This document shows positions 55,401-64,000 of a stretch of 64,000 nt of DNA, one piece after another. The stretch's first letter is position 1. Each line of letters opens with the position of its first letter. The notes below the pieces were generated by a model. It was not told the DNA's origin and ran no database searches. It saw nothing but the letters and a program-made list of their open reading frames with translations. Source of the stretch: Sarcocystis neurona. Its lineage: Eukaryota > Apicomplexa > Conoidasida > Eucoccidiorida > Sarcocystidae. The stretch spans positions 5,942,035-6,006,034 of the forward strand of contig KL647289.1 in the NCBI GenBank assembly GCA_000727475.1, written 5' to 3'. The translations under genes were made by a program, and so were the position numbers.

Positions 55401-56714
55401 TTGCATGTATACAGACGTACACATACCTCTCTGGCGCAAGTGCACGTGTGCATACGTGTGTGTACAAGAGGCGAGACAGACAGAAAAATGTTTGGGCTAC
55501 GAACTCCTCACAAAAGCATCTCCTGTACAGACACGTGACGTCCTCCTGCAAAAGACGCAGTTCTTTCCACACACACATATTGCGTTATATTTCTGTGAAT
55601 ACAAGTACATTTACACTCACGGTGTGTATTTATCCGTACACATTTCCCTCCTTTTTGTGTACGTATCTATACACCCGAGCATATCTACATTCACATACAT
55701 ATGCATATATATACACACAGATGTAGGTACGTGCATGTACGTACGTATACGTCTACATTTATACATACACGCATACACATATATGCATGCATCTGTATAT
55801 TTATGTAGAGGTATACGTACATGCATCCATATATTTGCGTCTATACATATATGTGCATCCCTCTATATTGGTGTATAGATATGTTCCCGTACTACCCGCA
55901 GGTTTATATACACAGACGTATCTGTACATCGCGTGCTAGTATATCTATCCATACAGGTGAGAACGTGTGTGTATATCTACACATACACAGGCATCTCCAC
56001 ATTTGTATATACCGACGCACACACAAATGCATATACAGTCGCCAGCAGATTTGCCAAAGAAAAAAGGCCAAGACTGCAGGACCACCTGGATGTACCCAAT
56101 TGTGCATGAAGACAGAGACGCAGAATTTCTGCGTTCAGCGGGACATATTTGAGAAACTCTGCGAACAACACGCGCTCGTCCGTTGGCGCCGGAGGAATTC
56201 GAAGGACGGCCGGCGTACAAAAAGACGCACAGACAACGTGAGAGCAGTTGACAGCCTACTGGGCAGCAAGAAGTCTACACCTATACATATATATACATAT
56301 ATACATACACACATATACACACAGACATATACGAATACATGTATGTCTGTATACATATATATATATATATACACATACATACATACATACATATACGCAT
56401 ATATACAGATATATACGAATATACTTGTGTACACATGTAGAGGAGAACCCTGGTCAAAAGACTTGATGTGTCCATGAATACCTACGTCTCTGGTGTGTGT
56501 CTGCATACATGCGGGGCACTGCAATGTAATGTCTCTCCCTTCGTGTTTGCCTCTCCGTCCCTCTCTGTGTCTGCCCCCCTCTCTCTGTCTCTGTCTCGCT
56601 CGCGCTCTCTGCCGTAGAGTCCTGCGTGTCCACGCGTGCTTTTCTACGCGTCTGGTGGATCTCCAGACCTGCACATACTTGTACAGACAGTACTGGTGTC
56701 TCCACGCCCTCTCA

Positions 56715-56745
<31 letters not shown>

Positions 56746-59700
56746 GTTGCGCACTCCTGCCTGTGTTCACGGAGAAGTCCTCCAGCGTCTACATCTTTAC
56801 CAGTAACATGCGTGGACGTATACATACGCACGCACAGCTCTGCAGACGTAGACACACACACATACAAATATATCGTCAAAACATTTGTATGCGCATACAT
56901 ATATATAGATATTACAGACGCACAGAGAGACAGAAAGAGGAGACGCGCTTAATAGCGTCGTTGTGCAAGGTTTTACGAGAACGCAACAGCAAGCAAACGT
57001 AGAATGCGCGTGCATAAATATAGGCGAAGCATACACATGTGTGTATATATATATATACTACATACATGTGTGGACATGTATATTCATGTGTGTTATGTAT
57101 ATGTAGATATATATATTCACGTATGTATAACGTATGTGTGTATATATATATATATGTGTAGACGGGCTTGTTGATACGGCTGTGGCGGCTACAGTGAGCA
57201 GCAGCGACTACGAACATGTAGGAGACAGCCAGTTGCGTATATAGAGGGGCACATGCCTTTGACCGCGTGCTGCCTTCCATTCATATATATGTGTGTGTGG
57301 AGACACAGAGATAGGGGGAGAGAAAAAAAGGAGAAACACAGACATACATGCGTATACGTGCTAGATTGGATCGCTTACTTTTGAGAGGGGCGCGATGCAG
57401 CATGTACGTGACTGCCTGTGGAAGCTCGGCGCGCACGACGAGTTCAAAAGGAAGCAGATCCTCCAGCAGCAGATGCCGCGTCAAAGAAGCTGCTTTCTCT
57501 TGGTACTGCAGCAGCAAACGCAAGAGTCACGAACGGCACTCAACAGGAACGGCTGCAGCAGCCGCCCCAGCGGCTCGAGACGACGCTGAAGAAGCTGCAG
57601 CAGCGTGGTCAACTGGAGGCACCCGAAACAAAGAGTTCCCAGCAGCAGCGGCAACGCGCAGGCAACAGCGGCAGCAACGGGCAGGCAACAGCAGCAGCAA
57701 CGGGCAGGCAACAGCAGCAGCAACAGGCAGGCAACAGCAGCAGCAACGAGCAGGCAACAGCGACAGCGCCGAGCCATGCGTAGCAGCAGCAGCAGCGGCA
57801 GGCGACGTCTCGGAACCAGGTAAGACAGAAGCTGCGGCAGCAGGAGAGGCAGCAACAACAGCACGACGGGACGCGGCAGCAGCCGCGGCGGGGGATGCAA
57901 CAGCCGGTGCAAAAGAGACAGAGCAGCAGGAGCGGAACAGACTGCAGCGAGAAGTTCGCACGTGGAAGCAGAGCAACAGATACAACAGCAACACCGTAAC
58001 GACGATACGCAAGAGCTGCAGCGCCAATAGCAAAAGATACAGCAACATACGAGTAATCTCCGCGGCAGACCAAGAGAGAGATAGTGCTGCAGTGGGCTCA
58101 ACTGCCGCGGTAAAAACACCGGAGGACTACTTATCCCTAGATGCGGCGCCGCCAGCTGCCAGACAACAGCAGCATGAAAAAGTGCCACAGAGAGTGTGAC
58201 GAGGAAGGCCGAGAGCGGGCGCGCCACCGACAACTAGAGGATTGTCTATCAGCAGCACAAGCCCCCCAGCGGCAACAGTCCCATGAGCCGGCGGCTCAGG
58301 CAAGAGCAGTAGCGCTGCAACAGCAGCAAAAGGAAGCCCACCAGCGATTCTGGCAGGTGCACAACGATCGTAACAGTACGACAACTCAAAGCAGCAGCAG
58401 CGGCAACAGCAGGACGTCCAGAAGCAGGAGCAGCAAGGTCAGCTACAGGAGGACGCCGACGCCCAAGCGCAGGAGGAACTAGCGGCAACCGTAGGAGAGA
58501 ACAGACTATCTAACGCATATACCCCTCGCAGACCCAGACGCAGCACGACTGTCCCGTGCTGCATCTGACGCGTGCAGCACATGCTTCGGCCTTTTCAAGA
58601 GGAGGCAGGCCCCATCTTCGCAGCAGCGGAGGAGGACGGGGGCCGGGAAGGGCTTGTGCAAAGGAGGCCAGAATGCATGCAGCCCCCACAAGACTGAGTC
58701 CCACGCACATGCCACGAACGGTGGCTCCTACACAGACGCACGCAAGCGGACGACGACTTGCGCACGACTTAGCGAAAAGAGCTGCGGCAGAGTTGCATGT
58801 AGGCGCACCTTAATATTCGTCGCATGCATGCCGTATACCAGAAGAGCGAGCCCGTTGGCTTGCACAAATGCTTGCTCAGACGCACGGTGATGGCGCAGCT
58901 GGCAGGCTACGGTCGCGAGAGCCTTCACCCGCAGCGATGACTCGGGAGGCGCCTCCTTCACCAAATTCGTCAGCAGCACCAGACCCTGCCCGCGGACATC
59001 AGACGTGAGGCAGACAACAGTCAGCAGCTGCAGCTGCAACGATCTTTGCTCCTACCACTCATGCGCGGCTCCTGGCAGCCATACAAGCGAGCACGCCAGC
59101 ACGCATTGGTTGCAAGCACGCGTTTGTTTGAGTAGATAGAAAGAGATTCATACGGAACTATACATCTTTAAGTGTGGGCACCCATACATACATGGGGAAA
59201 TAGATACGTAGTTGTGTATACTTACACGTACGCGTACATGTATACATACAAATATATGCGTGAGATGAGCAGCAATGGCAGCTGCGTAAATGCTATACAG
59301 GGGGCTGCACGCCGCTGTGGATAGGCACCCCACTCTTTCCTCCATTTCTCGTCTGCTGAGTTTTTCCCGTCTCCCGGGGGGAGAACCCCGGCCTCCTCAT
59401 CTTTCGCTATCTCTCCGGCTTCTTCCTCGCACCACTTGTATCTCTACGGTGATGCGCGTGCGCTCCTCCACTGCAGCGGGGCTCCTCCCCTTTCCTCGTT
59501 CCCTCGAAAAAACGCAGAAGCAGCTGCAGCAGCACCCCTGCTGTCCTGCTGCTCACTCCTGCGCCTGCCCAGTCGAAACTTCCGTATCGAAAGCCAAGAC
59601 AGTCCCGGCCTTTGCTAATTGCTGGCCGGGTGTCTGTACACCCGCGCACGGGCATGTGCGTGCACGGGTGGCAGTGGGGAGTGAGTGCCTTTCCCGAAGC

Positions 59701-62700
59701 AGCCGCGGCACTCCCAGCAAATGGGGCGCCAGCAGCAACAGCGGCAGAAAACACGCAGGCAGCAGGAGCAGAAGCAGGGGTTGAACTCGCGAAAGCTGCA
59801 ACAGGTGCAGCACCGGAGAATTACGGTAGCTCCGACACCACCCGCCAGCAGGACGAACACAACAGCGGAGAATCACACCAGCAGCGGCACGAGTAGAACA
59901 GCAGCAACCGTCGCAACTTTACCGACAGCAGCAGCAGCAGTCGTCCAACCTGCCGCAGAGGTACCAGAAGAGGAGCAGGATGCAGAAGGACAGGATGGAG
60001 AGGGGGCAACCGCCCCGTAACAACCCCCCAGAACCTTCTCAGGGAGAACCCCTTTATATTCGGCCAACATCCTTGTCTCTGTCGCGAGTGCGCTCTTCTT
60101 ATTTCGTCTCGTTTCCCCCCTCATATCCTCCACCTTCCTCTTTCTCCTCCTACGTGTGTCTCCGGTCTCCTGCTGCTGTCCCCTCTCTCGGGTTTGTTCC
60201 TTCCCACTTGTGTCTGTGTCTGTCTTTTGCTCACTTTCCTCTCTTCGCCTCTCGGCTTCGCGCTCTTCGTACTCTCCTGCCCCTGTACTCCTCCTCTGCA
60301 TCCTCCCCTTCTTTTCCTCTGTGTGTCTGTCTCGCGGCTGCGCTTCTCTCTTCTTGTCTTCCGCATGGCGCGCCTACCTGCTGGTCGAAGAGAGCCTTCT
60401 GCACCTCTGGATTGTTCGCGACGACGAGAGACAGAATGCCCAGTGCCACTTTGACCACCTTCACAGCGAGGGCTGCATCTGCCTGTTCCGCCTCGTTGTG
60501 TGGGGGAGGCGGATGGGTACGCTCTGCTGCCTTGGCTGCTTCCGAGCATGTTTCTAGCAGCGTCAGGAATGCTTGCAGCGCGCCGAGCCTGACCCACCGC
60601 ACCAGCAAGACGAAAGCCATCATCCAGGAGGACCGCAGCAGCAGCAGTGACGGCAGCCAGAGCAGCAGGAGCAGGAGGACGAGCAGGAAGACGAGCAGCA
60701 GCCAGACGAGCCACACACACCCCGCAGCATCGGTGAGTCGCGCAGCGACAGCAGCAGTAAGGCAGCAGGAAAACTCAGCAGCACCAGCAACAGCGAGAGC
60801 AGCAGCAACACGGAGGCAGCGACTGCTGCACAAAATCGACAACAAAACGAGCTGCGGCGGGGCCACACCACCGGGCAGCAGCGACGGCACGTCATTTGCA
60901 CAGAAGTTGTAACAGGAGCAGCAGCAACGCGCTGGGGGACACTGCGGTAACGGCAACACGTCCGTGACGCCGACACATGAAACAGCAGCAGCTAAAGCGA
61001 CGTGCGTGACCAGAAGTACTGCAGAGAGCCGCCGCAGCATGATCAGCAGCAAGCAACGTGTGGCAGCGACAGCAACAGCAGGAAACGCCACCGCAGCAAC
61101 AAACGGCAAAGCCACCACCAACAGCATCAGCAGACAGGCAGCAGGACACGCGGCACGTTGTCCAGAGTTCCCACACAGCTTGCAACAACCAAAGAGCAGC
61201 AACAGCAACAGCAGAAGGAAGACGGGCACACGCCCACCACACACCCAAGGGAGGTTGCAGCAGCAGCGTAGGTAACAGCAGACCGCGTCGAGGCATCTGC
61301 GGCAGCAGCCACGTCCCCGGTCGCCAGCCCCTCTGCGCATGTGCGTCGCCGCCAGCTCTCTGGCTGCGGAAAGACGCTACTATACCAGAGACAACGGCGA
61401 TAATCCAGCGTGTTCCGCGGCACGACAGCGGAAGTTTACAAATGCAGAAAAAAGTCAATCGAGCGCCGCGAAGGAAAACAAAAGTGATTCGAGAGACGGT
61501 TGCTGGCGCAGTTCTTTCGAGAGATCGCAGAGAGACGCTGTCGGGGCAGCCTTGCAGCAATTCTTCTGACAAATAGCAAAGAAATGCTGCGCGTGCCCAC
61601 CCTAAGCAGCACACGCTGTCTACACACACGTGCATCTTCTCATTGGCCACACTCGCGTAGTAGGCATGTTTCTATGTAAATATGTTTAGATTTGCACGCC
61701 AGGACAAACAGAAAAGGACTGTCAGAGAAGCCGTCTTAGTCTCTCATGAACTACTGCAGAAACACTAGGCACATACATGTATATATATATACATACACAC
61801 TGGCGTGCGTCCACACATATGTGTACATCCGGTTAGAAAGGAATGGGCTTCACAGCAGTTTTGAAAGCCGGTTCATCCTCTGTGTGCACGAGTGTGTCCG
61901 CGTACGTGTATATATATGTCTGTTTGTTTTCTATAATATATACACATCAATACATATGTATATACCTACTGGGAGATGGATAGACACATACATGTATACA
62001 CACGTATGTGTATATTTGAACACATATATCTTGTGCGTAAACAAGTGAATACTGTCTGCGTCGTGTTCACAACTATCGTATCCAGGAGTAGATATATCGT
62101 GATTTGTATACGGATATGTCAATACGCACGTACGCAGGCTGGCGCACCCACATGCATATGCATGCACGCGACGTCTGGACACACACAGGCAGCTATACTC
62201 TCTGCAGTAGTCTTTTAAACGTCTACACAGAAGCAGCAGCTTCAAGAAGGACACGTCGATACGGCCAGGGATCGATATTCGATACACGTGTGCAATCTGT
62301 GTGGAGGTCGTGTACGCGACTGTTGCACGCGCCACCTACGTGGTCACAACTGTGGGCAGCTTCATTTCTCGCATCGTTACCGCCCGGTGAAAACTCTGAG
62401 TATTTCAGCGTCAGAAGTGGGCATCTGTCGACAGCCACACACTCCAACTCCCAACGAGAAAGAAATCTGCCTTGCGCCCCGTAAGTCTTCTGCCGCCTCG
62501 GGGGACAAATTGTCTTCACATGCGATATGTTCTTCACATATACGTGTGTGCACACCTACTGCGCAGATCCTGCCTACGTGTTCCACTACAGGCATATACA
62601 CATATGCATGTATACACGTGTCTCTGTATACATATGCGTGTACACATACATACACATATGCACGTAGATGTGTATGTACACTGTCTGCACGTGTATATAT

Positions 62701-63279
62701 AGAGAGAGATAGATAGAGAGAGATAGACAGATAGATATAGATAGAGAGACACAAAGGGAGTAAAAGCTACACGCTCTCTATCGTATACGTCGGTGTGGGG
62801 GAGAGATCTATTTATATGAGAAATCTGCGTGACACAAACCCCCACTTTTTCTTCTGGAGTGCAGCGCATGCAGAAATAGAAACAAGCATTCACAAACGAC
62901 CAACCCAAGTAGTCAGAGAAGGTACAGCGTGTGTCACAAACTTCTACGAGAACACTATACACACACGTACCTGTGTGGTATATACGGATGTATTTGTTAC
63001 CTAGAAACAGCCAGCTACACACATATGTGACCTTTCTACTACACGTATATACATATATACGTGTATGTCGACGCAGGCGTATATACATTTTCCCAGGATA
63101 TATATGTATGTGTATATAGACACGCGCGGACACAAAAACGTATGAAGAAGGGAATTCAACGAAACGTGTGCAGCGACTCACCTGCTGAAGTCTCGGGCCA
63201 TCTCCGGGTAGTCGTCCACAAGGCGCTGCACTACCGAGAGGGCAGCCAGCAAATCTCGTGCTGCAGCACCACGTGGCAT
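52222..63279 (-). CDS. HSPBP1/Fes1-like Hsp70 nucleotide-exchange factor, armadillo-type, spliced
   Basis: Cytosolic Hsp70 co-chaperone of the Fes1/HSPBP1 family (armadillo-like repeats that embrace the Hsp70 nucleotide-binding lobe), inferred from repeat pattern. Exons: 63279-63182, 60588-60378, 58985-58809, 57505-57379, 56158-56037, 54957-54882, then 52401-52222 with stop. The first six are phase-compatible at every junction. Repeats seen: [20 protein letters not shown] joined to [74 protein letters not shown]. The order and content follow family members: the NNP-VQ-AF block, then RVKAL. Between 54882 (phase 1) and 52401 (phase 0) an exon is missing. Residues before 63279 (family N-terminus) are not seen and may lie to the right. 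No signal peptide is visible, arguing against the ER homologue SIL1, but the N-terminus is incomplete. Confidence 0.8.
53227..53520 (-). CDS. Candidate for the missing HSPBP1-like exon
   Basis: An open minus-strand region between the two last recognised exons. Frames include [20 protein letters not shown] and, further on, [17 protein letters not shown]. Neither gives clean borders with phase 1 in and phase 0 out. Position and composition alone support it. Confidence 0.25.
   Translation of the reverse strand, partial: LEKREQLQDVLPCVLLSVCPPKVTSAYIGEEPVNASDTATVLGCRCRTLFARLWRSASGLSLCIYVLPSEASREGVKPSLAHSPAVADHCADRPPHE
53686..54012 (+). repeat. TGTGTC-type imperfect tandem repeat
   Basis: Over 300 bases of GTGTGTCTGTGTCT and related units, with a CGTCTGCGTGTCTC sub-repeat near 53875-53940. 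It is intronic to the HSPBP1-like gene and open in several plus frames only because it is repetitive. Confidence 0.9.
54882..54957 (-). CDS. HSPBP1-like gene, exon
   Basis: Acceptor ATTGTTGCACAG gives phase 0, consistent with the previous exon. It reads [20 protein letters not shown] then GLRPP; donor C|GTGTAC in phase 1. A longer exon starting near 54995 is open but would not fit the phase. Confidence 0.65.
56037..56158 (-). CDS. HSPBP1-like gene, exon
   Basis: Acceptor TGTTCGCAG. Two bases complete Lys from the previous exon. It reads [20 protein letters not shown] and [13 protein letters not shown]; donor ACT|GTATAT in phase 0. Confidence 0.82.
57379..57505 (-). CDS. HSPBP1-like gene, exon
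   Basis: Acceptor TTTGCTGCTGCAG. It reads [20 protein letters not shown] and [16 protein letters not shown]; donor A|GTAAGC in phase 1. The long plus-strand CAG-rich frame across this region is an antisense shadow. Confidence 0.83.
57650..57770 (+). repeat. 23-base tandem repeat, about five copies
   Basis: Units begin CAACGGGCAGGC and end AACAGCAGCAG, with few substitutions. The period is not a multiple of three, so the reading frame rotates, consistent with an intronic position in the HSPBP1-like gene. Confidence 0.85.
58809..58985 (-). CDS. HSPBP1-like gene, exon
   Basis: Fifty-nine complete codons: [59 protein letters not shown]. These are armadillo-type helices. Acceptor CGCGGGCAG; donor AAG|GTGCGC. 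Confidence 0.87.
60378..60588 (-). CDS. HSPBP1-like gene, exon
   Basis: The first base restores Arg with the previous exon. It reads [20 protein letters not shown], a Pro/His-rich loop, then [20 protein letters not shown] and VQKALFDQQ. Donor CAG|GTAGGC in phase 0. Confidence 0.85.
62698..62753 (+). repeat. GATA/GA-rich microsatellite
   Basis: Mixed GATA and GA units in an intron of the HSPBP1-like gene. Confidence 0.85.
63182..63279 (-). CDS. HSPBP1-like gene, first recognised exon
   Basis: An ATG at 63279 opens [20 protein letters not shown], then [12 protein letters not shown], ending AG|GTGAGT in phase 2. The ATG may not be the real start: TGCTGCAG at about 63263 could be an acceptor and the family usually has more N-terminal residues. 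Confidence 0.78.
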
Positions 63280-64000
63280 GCAACAGCAACAGCCAAAGCA
63301 GAGGCTCTAATATTGTCCAGCTACTCATGTCTCCTCGCGCCCACGACCGCCACACACGAGAGAAAGTAAACTACCCGCGTCCGAAATATGGATACACAGG
63401 TGCGTATATACACGCATGTATATACTGGCGTGTACATACAGGCACATGTATACAGGCGTGCACATACAGGCATGTATATAGAGGCGTGCATATACAGGCG
63501 TGCATATACAGGCATGCGTATACAGGCATGTATATACAGGCCTGTAGACAGGATGTACAGGCGTGTGTCTATGATATGTATTGCAGATGCACAGACCCCT
63601 TCCTCATGACTCCAGTATCAAAGTGTGGAGGGGAAACCCACGTAAAGGCACATGTATTGCCACACACGTACGTGTACAATACCGTGAATAAAAAGACGTG
63701 TATATATATGCGATTTTATCATACGCATACAGCACCCCCTCTTCCCTTTGCTCGAAGACCTACGCGCAAAAGAGAAGCGTTCAAGTCGAGAAAAACATAT
63801 TAACCCTAGCGTACACACACACGTATATAGGCACGCGTGTACATATATATATATATACGTACACCCGCAGCCATACATGGCAAGAGCGGAAGACTACACG
63901 TATATATATATATATATATACGGTCGCGTGTAAGTAGTGCGGGAGTTGACAGTGTGACAAGCACATACGCATGTCAGCGCTCTGCATATCTCTATGCACA
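63280..64000. other. Right edge of the window
   Basis: Contains the 14-base minisatellite and TA/CA microsatellites. No exon is recognised. It is either 5' flank or first intron of the HSPBP1-like gene. Confidence 0.4.
63395..63575 (+). repeat. 14-base minisatellite
   Basis: Repeated unit close to AGGCGTGCATATAC, with G/A and CG/TA changes between copies. It lies just upstream (right) of the first recognised HSPBP1-like exon. Confidence 0.85.

Noticed and set aside
57348..58199. 283-codon plus-strand frame
   Set aside because: It is antisense to the HSPBP1-like exon 57379-57505 and then follows the 23-base repeat.
60231..61340. 369-codon minus-strand frame taken as one exon
   Set aside because: Only 60588-60378 fits the armadillo family and splice phase. 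The rest is Leu/Cys-rich translation of CAG repeats.
63395..63575. CRISPR-like repeat array
   Set aside because: Units are contiguous without spacers, and the genome is eukaryotic.

Overview
The window looks like a nuclear scaffold fragment from a coccidian apicomplexan, most probably an Eimeria-type genome. The evidence is threefold: pervasive CAG trinucleotide runs that read as Ala, Gln or Ser on one strand and Leu, Cys or Ala on the other; many short exons separated by introns of up to several kb; and a RAP-domain protein, a family greatly expanded in apicomplexans. Introns and spacers are loaded with TA, CA/TG and CT microsatellites. A 701-base run of N flanked by TA repeats shows a shotgun scaffold. 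The species cannot be fixed from the sequence alone. There are no bacterial-style operons, no CRISPR array and no recognisable intact transposon.

Three large spliced genes can be assembled by joining exons whose GT/AG borders, codon phases and protein motifs agree. (1) Minus strand, about 18.6 kb down to the left edge: an ISWI/SNF2L-type chromatin-remodelling ATPase. All core helicase motifs are present in exons 2-8 and a HAND-type segment lies near 4.8 kb. A long charged insert follows, and the gene probably runs off the left edge, because SANT-SLIDE is not seen. (2) Plus strand, about 28.0-46.7 kb: a RAP-domain protein with helical repeats, whose C-terminal RAP domain is split by the last intron. 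(3) Minus strand, about 63.3-52.2 kb: an armadillo-type HSPBP1/Fes1-like Hsp70 nucleotide-exchange factor, with clear phase-compatible exons and a clear last exon; its 5' end lies further right.

Two weaker minus-strand genes are proposed. One (about 51.5-45.9 kb) has its last exon inside the last intron of the RAP gene, so the two genes would interlock. The other is a highly charged protein (33.8-35.2 kb) nested antisense in a RAP-gene intron.

The ISWI gene and the RAP gene are transcribed away from each other across about 9 kb (18.6-27.9 kb). That spacer holds CAG/CTG-rich blocks, a 370-codon open frame and a comparatively repeat-poor segment (20.4-26.5 kb) with a few possible exons. The RAP gene and the HSPBP1-like gene converge. 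The genes have unrelated roles: nucleosome remodelling, organellar RNA metabolism and Hsp70 regulation. They look like ordinary eukaryotic neighbours rather than a functional cluster.
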